From contig NZ_CP114200.1 of assembly GCF_029392895.1 (NCBI RefSeq), positions 6,950,501 to 7,014,500 on the forward strand: a stretch of DNA of 64,000 bases. Direction: 5' to 3'. The notes beneath the pieces are model-generated. The model was not told the origin of the DNA. It ran no database searches and saw nothing but the letters and a program-made list of their open reading frames with translations. The stretch is from Streptomyces sp. 71268. GTDB taxonomy: Bacteria > Actinomycetota > Actinomycetes > Streptomycetales > Streptomycetaceae. This document shows, one piece after another, positions 28,161 through 37,828 of this stretch. Position 1 is the stretch's first letter. Each line of letters starts with the position of its first letter. The position numbers and the translations under genes were made by a program.

Positions 28161-30857
28161 GTGGGCGGGACCACCCTGGCGGACCGGGACGAGCCAAGTA
28201 CGGCGCTCGGCCCGGACCCCGCGACCCAGGACGACAGGACGGCGCGAGAGCCGACGGTTGAACTCGCCGTCGCGGCGGGCGAGGCGCGACCGGTGCCCAC
28301 CGGATGGGGCGCGGACGAGGCGGCCGAATCGAGGCAGCCGGCCGAGCCCTCCCCGGCCGCTCCGGTGTCCGAGGCGCCGCCGCCCGCCGCTCCCCGGCCG
28401 CTCGGTCCGGGCCGGGCCGCGCTGGTCCGCGCCGGCCTGCTGCTGGCGCTGCTGCTCGCGGCCCTCGGCCAGACCGTCACGGCCGGCGCGCTGCCCGCCG
28501 TGGCGGCGGACTTGCACGGCGGCGACAGGCTGCCCTGGGTCGTGACCTCCTACCTGCTGGCCGCGGCGCTCGTGCTGCCGGTTTACGGCAGGCTCGGTGA
28601 CCTCGTGGGCCGCAAGGGCCTGTTCCTGCTCGCCCTCCTGGTGTTCGTCGCCGGCTCCGCGCTGGCTGGCTGGGCCCGCACGATGGACGAACTCATCGTC
28701 TTCCGCGCCCTCCAGGGCCTGGGCGCCGGCGGGCTCGTCGTGGGCGCCCAGTCGATCGCCGCGACCGTCGCCCCGCCCCGGTGGCGCGGGCGCTTCCCGG
28801 TCCTGCTCGGCGCCGTGTTCGGGCTCGCCGTCGCCGTGGGGCCGGCCGTCGGCGGCCTGCTCACCGACCACGTCTCCTGGCGCTGGTGCTGCTACCTCGG
28901 CGTGCCGCTCGGCCTGTTGGCGCTGGTCGCGGCCGTGTGCGCGCCGCGACTGCCGCGCCCGGCCGGCCGGACGGGGGCCGGCACGTTCGGCGCCCTGCTC
29001 ACCGCCGCGGCCACCCTCTGCCTGGTGCTGCTGACGAGTTGGGGCGGCACGGACGGCGACTGGGACGGGCGGACCGTACTCGGCATCGGCCTCGGCGCCC
29101 TGGGCGCCGTGCTCCTGTGGGTCGCCGTGCGGTACTTCGCCCGCCAGCGCACCGCGCCACGGCTCCCCACGTCACCGTCCCCCGCGTCACGGCCCCCCGG
29201 GCGCGGCTCGTTCCTGGCCGTCGACACGCTGGTCGGGGTGGCCGTGGGGATCGCGCTGTACGGGGCGTGCGACCAACTGCCCGCCCACCTGCACCGGATG
29301 GCCGGCGCCAGCGCGACGCGGACCGGGCTGCTGACACTGCCGCTGCTGGGCGGCGCCGCCGTGGCCGCGCTGGTGGCGGGGCGCCTGGCCAGCCGCACGG
29401 GCCGCTTCCGCGCGTACCCGATCCTCGGCTGCGGCGTCGCGACGGTCGGCATGTGGCTGCTGTCCGGGCTCGGCGCGGACACCTCCCGGCTGACGTACGG
29501 CCTGTGGACGGGCGTGCTCGGCCTCGGCGTCGGGCTGGTCCTGCCGGTCCTGGTGATGGCCGTCCGGGGCGCCGGCGGGCCGGCCGACGCGGGCCCGGCC
29601 ACCGGTGGGCACCGGGGGCTGCGGCGGGTCGGCGGCGGCATCGGCGTGGCCGTCCTCGTCGCGGTCTTCGCGCACCGGGCCGCCGACGCCGTGGCGCGTC
29701 ACCTGCCCACCGGCGTCAGGGACCTGGACCGGGACGCCCTCACCCCGGAGGTGGTCCACTCGCTGCCCGCCGCCCTGCGCGACGGCCACATCGCCGCCCA
29801 TGTCGACGCGTTGCCGCGCGTCTTCGGGTACCTCGTGCCCGTGCTCGTTCTCGGCTTCCTGCTCGCCCTGCTGCTGAAGGAGAATCCCTTGGCGTCCCAG
29901 ACCGACCAGCAAGACCCGGCCGTCCCCGCCGCGCGCGGCCTGGCCGACACCGTCACCAACGGCTCCCCGTCGCCCACCGCGGACCAGCGGGCGCCCGAGT
30001 CGTACGCCGACGCGTACGCCAGCGACCCGTACGTCACCGACGCGTACACCACCTCCTACGCCTCCGGCGACCAGTCGCGCGCCGACGCCCAGTTGCTGGC
30101 GGGCCCGCCGGTGTGCGGGACCGTGGCGCACCACGACGGCAGCACCGTCCCGCGCGCCGCGCTCACCCTGATCGACGTGGGCGGCCGGCAGGTCGGCCGG
30201 GGTGCGACGGGCGAGGACGGGCGGTACGCGCTGAGCACGCCGGGCGCGGGCGCCTACGTGCTGATCGCGGCGGCCAGCGGGCACCAGCCGCAGGCGGTCA
30301 GCGTCACCGTCGGCGAGCGGCCGGTCGAACTCGACGTGGTGCTCGGCGGCGCGGGACGGCTGGCCGGCGCGGTGCGCACGGCCGACGGCACGCCGGTGCG
30401 CGACGCGATGGTCACCCTCACCGACGTGCGCGGCGAGGTCGTCGCCTCCACCCGCAGCGGCCGGGAAGGCGGCTACCTGATCACGGAGTTGGTGGCCGGC
30501 GAGTACACGCTCGCCTCCAGCGCCCCCGCCTACCGGCCGGCCGCGCTGCCGGTGAGCGTGCAGGCGGCCCGCGAGACCCGGCAGGACATCGAGTTGGCCG
30601 GCGGCGCGGTGCTGCGCGGCACGGTGCGGGCCGGCGGCGGGCGCACCGTGGAGGACGCGCGGGTGACGCTGCTCGACGCGGCGGGCAACGTCGTGGACAC
30701 GGCCACCACCGGGGCGGACGGCGTCTTCCGCTTCATCGACCTGTCGGCCGGCGAGTACACGGTGATCGCGGCCGGCTACCCGCCGGTCGCCACCGTGCTG
30801 CGGGTCGCCGGCGGCGGACGCACGGAGCGCGATCTGCAACTGGGCTACGAGGACTGA
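28161..30857 (+). CDS. MFS transporter (DHA2 type) fused to three carboxypeptidase-regulatory-like repeats
   Basis: An 898-residue protein. Residues 1-85 are Ala/Pro-rich, 90-570 form a DHA2-like MFS core (GRLGDLVGRKGLF, RALQGLGAGGLVVGAQS), 570-645 are a Ser/Tyr-rich linker and about 650-895 hold three beta-sandwich repeats of about 75 residues, each with the pattern GTV..DG..V..A.VTL.D..G and ending GEY(T/V). Such repeats normally sit in secreted or surface proteins. The GTG start has a GGAG site. In a 14-helix layout both ends would be cytoplasmic, so the location of the repeats is an open question. The transported compound is unknown. Confidence 0.85.
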   Translation: MGGTTLADRDEPSTALGPDPATQDDRTAREPTVELAVAAGEARPVPTGWGADEAAESRQPAEPSPAAPVSEAPPPAAPRPLGPGRAALVRAGLLLALLLAALGQTVTAGALPAVAADLHGGDRLPWVVTSYLLAAALVLPVYGRLGDLVGRKGLFLLALLVFVAGSALAGWARTMDELIVFRALQGLGAGGLVVGAQSIAATVAPPRWRGRFPVLLGAVFGLAVAVGPAVGGLLTDHVSWRWCCYLGVPLGLLALVAAVCAPRLPRPAGRTGAGTFGALLTAAATLCLVLLTSWGGTDGDWDGRTVLGIGLGALGAVLLWVAVRYFARQRTAPRLPTSPSPASRPPGRGSFLAVDTLVGVAVGIALYGACDQLPAHLHRMAGASATRTGLLTLPLLGGAAVAALVAGRLASRTGRFRAYPILGCGVATVGMWLLSGLGADTSRLTYGLWTGVLGLGVGLVLPVLVMAVRGAGGPADAGPATGGHRGLRRVGGGIGVAVLVAVFAHRAADAVARHLPTGVRDLDRDALTPEVVHSLPAALRDGHIAAHVDALPRVFGYLVPVLVLGFLLALLLKENPLASQTDQQDPAVPAARGLADTVTNGSPSPTADQRAPESYADAYASDPYVTDAYTTSYASGDQSRADAQLLAGPPVCGTVAHHDGSTVPRAALTLIDVGGRQVGRGATGEDGRYALSTPGAGAYVLIAAASGHQPQAVSVTVGERPVELDVVLGGAGRLAGAVRTADGTPVRDAMVTLTDVRGEVVASTRSGREGGYLITELVAGEYTLASSAPAYRPAALPVSVQAARETRQDIELAGGAVLRGTVRAGGGRTVEDARVTLLDAAGNVVDTATTGADGVFRFIDLSAGEYTVIAAGYPPVATVLRVAGGGRTERDLQLGYED

Positions 30858-30969
30858 GCCCCGCTCGCGGACGCGACGGGACGTTACGGGGACACCGCGT
30901 GTGGGCCGGCGCGGGCCGGTGGGCGCACGCGCAGTGCGCCGGGCGGCCGGGCGGTCGCACGGGGTGGAG

Positions 30970-31007
30970 CGTGGGGGCCGGGTCGGTGCGCCGACCCGGC
31001 CCCCACG
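30970..31007 (+). terminator. Terminator after MFS fusion gene
   Basis: A 17-bp perfect stem (30970-30986 with 30991-31007) and TGCG loop, about 110 bases past the stop. The rest of the 336-base gap 30858-31193 shows no gene. Confidence 0.8.
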
Positions 31008-31193
31008 CGTGTGGCGGGACGACGGCGCCAGCGGCCCGACCCGGGGCGTACCGGGCGGGGGCGGCGTGGGGCGCTTACGGCGCGCGCCGGGCGCACTCCT
31101 ATTCCGACAATGCCGCACGCCGTGCCACGCCCAGGCCGTACCGTAGCCGCGGGGGCGCAGATCTTGCGTACGCGTACGAAGGAGACTTCGCCA

Positions 31194-33716
31194 ATGGACC
31201 ACGGCGCGTCGCCGGGTGAGGGCGACGACAGGGTGACCCCGGAGCCACCGGCCCGGGCGGAGCGGTCGCCTGCCCCGGGGCGGATACCGCTCGCGGTGGT
31301 CGTGGTGGACGGCGCCGGGCTCGTCACGCACTGGAGCATCGGTGCGCGCAAGCTGTTCGGCTACGACCGGGAGGAGGCCGTGGGCGCGCCCGCGGTGGAC
31401 CTCATGCCGGTCTCGGGCGCGTTCCGCGAGGGCCGCGACGAGCGGGGCGGGCTCGACAGCCCGCGGCCCGCCGACGCCGCCGACGAGGGCGGCGCACTCG
31501 CCGACTTCGCCGATCTCGCCGACTTCGCGGGCCTCGGCCCCTCCCTCGACCTCTCGCTGACCGGCGGATCCGGCTACCCCACCGCGGGCCGCGCGCACCT
31601 GGCCGCCACCGAGCGCGGCCCGGGCCAGGTGCTGTGGTGGGCCTACCCGCTGGTGGGGCCGGGGCCCGAGCGGCTGTTGCTGCTGGCCGCCGACGCGCGA
31701 CGGCTGGCCGGCGACCGGGACTGGCACGAACGGGTGGCCCCCGGGTTCGCGCTGCACACCGAGTTCGGCGAGGCGCGGGAGCTGGCCCGCCGGCTGCCCG
31801 AGATCCTGCCGAGCATGAGCCCGCGGGAGAGCGCCCGCATCGTGGCGCAGGTGCTGGAACTCGGCTATCCCGTACTGGAGATCAGCCAGCACGAGCGGGT
31901 GCCGGTCACCCCCGACTGGGGCGTGCCGAAGCGGGTCGAGCGGCGCGTCCGGCTGGAGCGGGTGGCCCACGACGAGACGGCGGACCCCCGGGCGGCCGCC
32001 GCTGCCGCCGCCGAACTGGCCTCCGACCTGGAGTACGCGGCGGTCCGCGAGCGGCTGGAGTTCCTGAACGAGGTCAGCGGCGCCATCGGTACCTCGCTGG
32101 ACCTCGCCCGCACCATCGAGGAGGTCAGCGCGGCCGTCGTGCCGCGCTTCACCGACGTGGCGGGCACCTACCTGCGCGAACAGGTCGTCGCGGGCGAGGG
32201 CTTCCCGGACGGCCCGCCGGACGCGACCACGATGTGGCACCGGGTGGCCGTGGAGCACAACGACGAGCCGGGCCGCTGGGACGACGTCATCCCGGTCGGC
32301 GAGTCGATGCCCTTCCCCGTGCACACCCCGTTCTTCCAGTGCATGACCAGCGGCGAGCCGGTCCTGGTGCCGCGCATCTCCGAGCAGATGGGCAACGCGA
32401 TCGCCGCGCAGTTCGAGAAGCGCGACATCAGCCCGCTGATCAACAACCGTTCGATGCTGGTCGTGCCGCTCAAGGCGCGCCAGGTGGTGCTGGGCTTCAT
32501 GATCCTGCTCCGGCACCAGGACCGGCCCGAGTTCAACGACATGGACCGGGTCACCGGCGCCGAACTCGCCGCGCGGGCCGGTCTCGTGCTCGACAACGCC
32601 CGGATGTACACCCACCAGGAGAACGTCGCCGAGACGCTCCAGGACAGCATGTTGCCGCACATCGCCCCGCGCATGGCCGGCTGCGACACCGCCACCCGGT
32701 ACCTGCCCGGCACCCGGCTCGGCCGGGTCGGCGGCGACTGGTTCGACAGCGTCAAGCTGCCCGGCTCGCGCACCGCCCTGGTGGTCGGCGACGTGATGGG
32801 GCACGGCCTGAACTCGGCCGCGATGATGGGCCAGTTGCGGACCGCCGTGCAGACCATGGCCGGCCTGGACATGCCGCCCACCCAGTTGCTGCGCCACCTC
32901 GACGACCTCGCCCAGCGACTGGGCGAGCACTACCTGGCCACCTGCCTGTACGCGGTCTACGACCCGATCGGCGGCGAGCTGGCCATCGCCAACGCCGGAC
33001 ACATCCCACCGGTGTTGGTCCGGGCCAGGGACGGCCGCAGCGAGCTGCTCAACCTGCCCACGGGCGCGCCGATCGGCGTGGGCGGCGTGCCGTTCGAGAC
33101 GGTGCGGGTGCCCGTCGAGCCCGGCGACCGGCTGGTGCTGTGCACGGACGGCCTGGTCGAGGTGCGCGGCGAGGACATCGCGGTGGGCCTGGCCGCGCTG
33201 TGCGAGTCCGCCGCCCACCCGGCCGCCTCCATGGACGACGCCTGCGACACCATCATCCGCTCGCTGGCCGGGACGTTGAACCGGGGCCGTGGCGGGCGCA
33301 AGGACGACGTGGCGCTGCTCATGGCCCGGTTGAACGGCATCGCCGCCGAGGACGTGGCCGACTGGGAGCTGGCCCCACAGCCGCGCTCGGTGCGCGCCGT
33401 GCGCCGCTACGTCCGCGAGCAACTGTGCCGCTGGGGCCTGGACGAGGCCGTTCCCACCGCCGAGCTGCTGGTCAGCGAGGTGGTGACGAACGCGGTGCGG
33501 CACGCCAGGCAGGTCGTACGGGTGCGCCTGGTACGCACGGACGCGCTGCTGTGCGAGGTGCGCGACGACGACCACACGCTGCCCGCGCTGTTGGACGCCG
33601 CGCCCGACGCCGAGTTCGGGCGCGGGTTGCGGGTGGTGAGCAGGCTGGCCAGCGAGTGGGGCACCAGCCGCACGGCCGAGGGCAAGACGGTCTGGTTCGA
33701 GCAGTCGCTGGGCTAG
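31194..33716 (+). CDS. PAS-GAF-SpoIIE phosphatase with C-terminal anti-sigma-type ATPase domain
   Basis: An 840-residue cytoplasmic signalling protein. PAS domain about 28-80 (VVVDGAGLVTHWSIGARKLF), GAF domain about 285-470 (PFFQCMTSGEPVLVPR, DNARMYTHQENVAETLQDSM), PP2C/SpoIIE phosphatase about 480-715 (GRVGGDWFDSVKLPG, VGDVMGHGL, NAGHIPP) and an RsbW-like ATPase about 730-838 (LLVSEVVTNAVRHA, FGRGLRVVSRLASEWG). Such proteins control anti-anti-sigma factors by dephosphorylation and phosphorylation in response to a signal; the partner is not in this window. The ATG follows AAGGAG by 9 bases. Confidence 0.92.
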   Translation: MDHGASPGEGDDRVTPEPPARAERSPAPGRIPLAVVVVDGAGLVTHWSIGARKLFGYDREEAVGAPAVDLMPVSGAFREGRDERGGLDSPRPADAADEGGALADFADLADFAGLGPSLDLSLTGGSGYPTAGRAHLAATERGPGQVLWWAYPLVGPGPERLLLLAADARRLAGDRDWHERVAPGFALHTEFGEARELARRLPEILPSMSPRESARIVAQVLELGYPVLEISQHERVPVTPDWGVPKRVERRVRLERVAHDETADPRAAAAAAAELASDLEYAAVRERLEFLNEVSGAIGTSLDLARTIEEVSAAVVPRFTDVAGTYLREQVVAGEGFPDGPPDATTMWHRVAVEHNDEPGRWDDVIPVGESMPFPVHTPFFQCMTSGEPVLVPRISEQMGNAIAAQFEKRDISPLINNRSMLVVPLKARQVVLGFMILLRHQDRPEFNDMDRVTGAELAARAGLVLDNARMYTHQENVAETLQDSMLPHIAPRMAGCDTATRYLPGTRLGRVGGDWFDSVKLPGSRTALVVGDVMGHGLNSAAMMGQLRTAVQTMAGLDMPPTQLLRHLDDLAQRLGEHYLATCLYAVYDPIGGELAIANAGHIPPVLVRARDGRSELLNLPTGAPIGVGGVPFETVRVPVEPGDRLVLCTDGLVEVRGEDIAVGLAALCESAAHPAASMDDACDTIIRSLAGTLNRGRGGRKDDVALLMARLNGIAAEDVADWELAPQPRSVRAVRRYVREQLCRWGLDEAVPTAELLVSEVVTNAVRHARQVVRVRLVRTDALLCEVRDDDHTLPALLDAAPDAEFGRGLRVVSRLASEWGTSRTAEGKTVWFEQSLG

Positions 33717-33890
33717 CCGTGCCGACCCACGGCTGGCGCCCGCGTCCGGCGCCGGCGGGGGGCTGTGGTGCGGGCCCGGGTGGCGGTAGGCCGCGACGCG
33801 GGCGGCGGGACGGCGGCTGGCCGGTGGCGGAACGGGGAAACTTTCGATCGGCCGCTTGTGCCGGTCGGCGCCGGCCAGTAGCAATTGGGC

Positions 33891-34613
33891 ATGACTGAGT
33901 CGACCGGCTACGTACGGGCCTGGGAAGAGTACTGGCGAGACGCCCCCACCGAGCCGGGCGGTGTCCTGTGGGACGCCCCGCCGCAGCACACCGCGGGGCT
34001 GCACCTGCCGTTGTTCCAGGGCGAGTTCGACCCGGAGCTGCCGGTGCTCGACGTCGGGTGCGGAAACGGCACCCAGAGCCGCTTTCTGGCCCAGCACTTC
34101 GACCGGGTGATCGGCGTGGACCTGTCGCACGCTGCGGTGGCCCGCGCCCGCGCCGACGACCCGGCGGGGGTGGCCAGTTACCGGCAGTTGGACGCGGCCA
34201 ACCTGCCTGCCGTACGGGCGCTGCACGCGGAACTCGGTGACGTGAACGTCTATCTGCGCGGCGTGCTGCACCAGTGCGACAGCCGCGACCTGTCGCGCGT
34301 CGCCGAGGCCATCGCCGTGCTGACCGGCGAGCGCGGCCGGGCCTTCGTCGTCGAACTGGCCGAGGAGGCCGGGCGGGTGCTGCGCGGCCTGGCCAACGGG
34401 CCGGACGGGCCGCCGCCCAAGCTCGCCGCGGTCTTCCAGCACGGCATCGCCCCCGGCGAGGTCTCCGACCAGGTCGTGCCCGACCTGCTGAACGCCGCGC
34501 GGCTGCGCTGCCTGGAGAGCGGCGAACTTCCCCTCACCACGACCGAGCACGGCCCGGACGGCGCGCTGATCATCTTGCCGTCCGCGTGGTGGCTGGTGAC
34601 GCGCGCCGTCTGA
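33891..34613 (+). CDS. Class I SAM-dependent methyltransferase
   Basis: A 240-residue soluble protein with the nucleotide motif VLDVGCGNGTQSRF (residues about 48-61), the acidic ribose-binding strand VIGVDLS and the C-terminal strand of the fold. A short in-frame TTG lies two codons upstream, but ATG is the more likely start. No substrate-specific domain is present and it is alone in orientation between SpoIIE and MmpL genes, so the methyl acceptor is unknown. Confidence 0.8.
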   Translation: MTESTGYVRAWEEYWRDAPTEPGGVLWDAPPQHTAGLHLPLFQGEFDPELPVLDVGCGNGTQSRFLAQHFDRVIGVDLSHAAVARARADDPAGVASYRQLDAANLPAVRALHAELGDVNVYLRGVLHQCDSRDLSRVAEAIAVLTGERGRAFVVELAEEAGRVLRGLANGPDGPPPKLAAVFQHGIAPGEVSDQVVPDLLNAARLRCLESGELPLTTTEHGPDGALIILPSAWWLVTRAV

Positions 34614-35102
34614 CCGACCGTGACCCGGCCCGCCGGGCCCGTCCGGCCGCCGGGCCGCCAGGGCCCGAGCGCGGCGCGGGGCGGGGCGGGCCGGGGCGTG
34701 CGGCGCGTCGCCGTGCGGGGCGGCGCGCCCCGGTGTCATGGTGCCCGGTGCCTCGCGCGGGGTCGCGACGGCGGTGGTGGAAGTCCACGGAGCGGGCGGG
34801 GCATGTGCTGTCGCCCACACCCCGATCGGACGTGACGTTCGGTCATATCCGCATACCCAGGGCTAAGTCGGACCGCCTGGGCGGCGATCGGCGCCGGGCG
34901 TGCTCCGTTCGGTGGGTCCCGGGCGTCTGGTGTGACTCCTGGAGTGGGGGGTCCGGTAGCGGGGCCGAAGCCTGTGGGGCAGACTGTTCCACAGGGGCAG
35001 CTTGTTCCACAGTGCGTGGACGGGCGGCTCTGACATGCGCCGCCGTCGTCCTGGCCGCCGCCAGTCACCGCGGTCGATCGTTCGAGTTGAAGGAATTGTC
35101 AG
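34614..35102. other. Gap before the MmpL gene with repeated TGTTCCACAG
   Basis: About 490 bases without a conserved gene. Its last 130 bases contain the operator-like repeats listed separately. The ribosome site AAGGAA is about 10 bases before the MmpL ATG. Confidence 0.5.
34971..35012 (+). promoter_or_regulatory. Operator-like repeats upstream of the MmpL gene
   Basis: TGTTCCACAG occurs at 34985-34994 and 35003-35012, centred 18 bp apart, and the first copy also forms a dyad with CCTGTGG at 34971-34977 (partner CCACAGG, 34989-34995). This arrangement suits a dimeric repressor such as a TetR-family protein. No such regulator gene adjoins it. Confidence 0.5.
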
Positions 35103-37367
35103 ATGTTCGCTTCCCTGGCCCGGTTCACCTCCGGTCGCAGCAGACTCGTCCTGTACCTCTCAGGAGTCCTCTTCCTCGTCGCGGGTGCGCTGGGCGGCGG
35201 AGTCATCTCCAAGCTGTCCTCCGGCGGCTTCGTCGACAGCTCCACCGAGTCGGCCAAGACCGCGAAGATCATGGACGAACGCTTCCACGCGGGCGCCCCC
35301 AACCTCACCCTGCTGATCACCGACAAGCGCGGCGTGGACGCCCCCGAGGTGGCCAAGGCCGGCCAGGACATCACGGCCCGGCTCAGCAAGGAGCCGCACG
35401 TCGAGCAGGCCGTCTCCTACTGGTCCCTGGGCAAGGCCGAGTCGCTGCGCGGCAAGGACGGCGACAGCGCCCTGGTGATGGCGCGCATCCTGGGCGACGA
35501 GGACGAGGTCCAGGACCGGTTCGACAAGTTCGCCGACCGGTACGAGGGCAAGGTCGACGGCGTCGAGGTCGAGATCGGCGGCACCGTCCTCGCCAACAAG
35601 GAGATCTTCGACATCACGGAGAAGGATCTCGTCAAGATCGAGATGATCACCTTCCCGATCCTGCTCGTCGTGATGCTCTTCGTCTTCCGCAGCCTGGTGG
35701 CGGCCACCGTGCCGCTCATGGTCGGTGGTCTGACGATCGTCTCCGTGCTGCTGACGATGCGCATCCTCACGCTGTTCACGGACGTCTCCGTGATGGCCAC
35801 CAACGTCGCCACCGGCCTCGGACTCGGCCTCGCCATCGACTACAGCCTCATCCTCATCAAGCGCTACCGGGAGGAACTCGGACGCGGGGTCGACACCGAC
35901 GGGGCCATCTCCATCGCGCTGCGCACCGCTGGCCGTACCGTCGTCTTCTCCGCCGTCACCGTGGCGCTGGCCATGGGCGCGCTGCTCGTCTTCCCGTTCT
36001 ACTTCCTGCGCTCCTTCGCCTACGCCGGCATCCCCACCGCGCTGCTGGCCGCGCTGGTCTCGGTGACCTTCCTGCCCGCGCTGCTGAAGGCGCTCGGCCC
36101 GCGCATCGACAAGGGCCGCATCCTGGGCAAGAAGAAGCCCACCGCGCCCAGGCCGGAAGAGGGCTTCTGGCACCGTACGGCGATCACCGTCATGCGCTTC
36201 CCGGTGCCGATCGCCGCGGTCGTCATCGGACTGCTGCTCTTCCTCGGGGCGCCGTTCCTGGACCTGAAGATGAGCCTGGCCGACGAGCGGGTGCTGCCGA
36301 CCAGCACCCAGTCGCGTCAGGTCGGCGAGACGCTCCGGAAGGACTTCAACGCCCAGGAGACGCAGGCCCTCAACGTCGTCCTGAACGAGACGCCGGGCAA
36401 GGGCGAGCGCGGCAACGTCGCCGGCTACGCCGAGCAGCTCTCCAAGCTGGACAACGTGGCCCGCGTCGACACCGAGATCGGCACCTTCGCCGGCGGCCAG
36501 CGGGTCGCCCCGCCGACCCCGGCCGCCGACCGGTTCGGCGTCACCGACAGCACCTACCTGTCGGTGGTGCCCAAGAGCCAGTCGCTGTCCGAGAAGGGCC
36601 GCCAGCTCGTCCAGGACATCCGCGCCGTCGACGCCCCGTACGACGTGCAGGTGGGCGGCCCGGCGGCGGAGCTGCACGACGCCATCGAGTCGATGAACGA
36701 CAAGCTGCCGCTGGGCCTCGGCGTCATCGCGATCAGCTCGTTCATCGTGCTGTTCCTGTTCACCGGCAGCATCGTGCTGCCGCTCAAGGCGCTGGTGCTC
36801 AACTGCCTGAGCCTGAGCGCCACGCTCGGCGTGCTGGTCTGGGGCTTCCAGAACGGTCACCTGGAGGGCATCGTCGGCGACTTCGCGGTCACCGGGACCA
36901 TCACCTGGACCGTGCCGATCCTGCTGTTCTGCGTCGCCTTCGGCCTGTCCATGGACTACGAGGTCTTCCTGCTCTCCCGGATCAAGGAGGAGCACGACCT
37001 CACCAAGGACAACACCCAGGCGGTGGCGCGCGGTCTGGAGCACACCGGATCGACGGTCACCGCCGCCGCCGTGCTGATCGCGATCGTCTTCCTCGGCTTC
37101 ATCATGAGCTCCATCAGCTACATGAAGGCCATCGGCGTCGGCCTCTCGCTCGCGGTCCTGATGGACGCCACGCTGGTGCGTGGCGCCCTGGTGCCCGCGT
37201 TCATGCGCCTGGCCGGCCGCGCCAACTGGTGGGCACCGGGCCCGCTGCGGGCGCTGCACGCCAAGATCGGCCTGCGCGAGGGCGACGCACAGCCCCTCCC
37301 GTCGCCGGTCAAGCCGGACGACTCGGGTGCGCCCGAGCGTGACCTGGAGCCCGCCAACCGCGACTAG
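35103..37367 (+). CDS. MMPL/RND-family membrane transporter
   Basis: A 754-residue protein with the MmpL plan: one N-terminal helix, a large extracellular domain (about 40-180), a 5-helix bundle, a second extracellular domain (about 375-525) and a second bundle. The proton-relay Asp-Tyr pairs are present: AIDYSLIL (about residue 245) and SMDYEVFLLSRIKEEHD (about 616). Related proteins export lipids or lipopeptides with proton energy. The C-terminal 45 residues are a hydrophilic tail. It is monocistronic behind an operator-like repeat. Confidence 0.9.
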   Translation: MFASLARFTSGRSRLVLYLSGVLFLVAGALGGGVISKLSSGGFVDSSTESAKTAKIMDERFHAGAPNLTLLITDKRGVDAPEVAKAGQDITARLSKEPHVEQAVSYWSLGKAESLRGKDGDSALVMARILGDEDEVQDRFDKFADRYEGKVDGVEVEIGGTVLANKEIFDITEKDLVKIEMITFPILLVVMLFVFRSLVAATVPLMVGGLTIVSVLLTMRILTLFTDVSVMATNVATGLGLGLAIDYSLILIKRYREELGRGVDTDGAISIALRTAGRTVVFSAVTVALAMGALLVFPFYFLRSFAYAGIPTALLAALVSVTFLPALLKALGPRIDKGRILGKKKPTAPRPEEGFWHRTAITVMRFPVPIAAVVIGLLLFLGAPFLDLKMSLADERVLPTSTQSRQVGETLRKDFNAQETQALNVVLNETPGKGERGNVAGYAEQLSKLDNVARVDTEIGTFAGGQRVAPPTPAADRFGVTDSTYLSVVPKSQSLSEKGRQLVQDIRAVDAPYDVQVGGPAAELHDAIESMNDKLPLGLGVIAISSFIVLFLFTGSIVLPLKALVLNCLSLSATLGVLVWGFQNGHLEGIVGDFAVTGTITWTVPILLFCVAFGLSMDYEVFLLSRIKEEHDLTKDNTQAVARGLEHTGSTVTAAAVLIAIVFLGFIMSSISYMKAIGVGLSLAVLMDATLVRGALVPAFMRLAGRANWWAPGPLRALHAKIGLREGDAQPLPSPVKPDDSGAPERDLEPANRD

Positions 37368-37386
37368 CGCGCGGCCGGCCCCGGGA

Positions 37387-37425
37387 CGGGGGCGGGCGGA
37401 GACCACCGTTCTCCGCCCGCCCCCG
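37387..37425 (+). terminator. Terminator after MmpL gene
   Basis: A 16-bp perfect GC-rich stem (37387-37402 with 37410-37425) with a 7-base loop, followed by a pyrimidine-rich tract containing CCCTTTGCCC. Confidence 0.85.
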
Positions 37426-37828
37426 CTCCCTTTGCCCGCTCCCGCCGGCCTCGCGCCACCGCGCGCACCGTCCCCGGCCCGTCCCGTCTCGACCCGGCCC
37501 CGACGCCCGTGGCGCGGGCCGGCCGTATCCCGGCAGATACTCCGGCGAAGCGCCGGCCCGGCGCGCGTTCCTGCGCCCGGGGCGGCCTCCCGCCGCGAGA
37601 TGGGTGGGACGCGGGCCGCTCCGGGGGGTGTGCCAACACGGCGCGTCGGGTCATCATGGGGCACGGCGTGCCGGCGTACGCGGCCGGCCGGCCGTCCGGT
37701 GCGCGCCGCGCCGGTCCGCGCGCGCCCTGGGCCGGGCGGGGGGGCCGGTGGGGTGTTCGGGTGCCGGCGGCGAACAAGTGACGTCGGGGTTCGTGCGCGG
37801 CCCCTTCCGCCTGCGGTAGAACGGGTTA
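37426..37828. other. Gap before peptidase operon
   Basis: About 400 bases of very GC-rich sequence with no conserved gene. TAGAAC at 37817-37822 sits 6 bases before the M55 ATG and could be a -10 element, which would make the message nearly leaderless; no matching -35 is seen. Confidence 0.4.
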
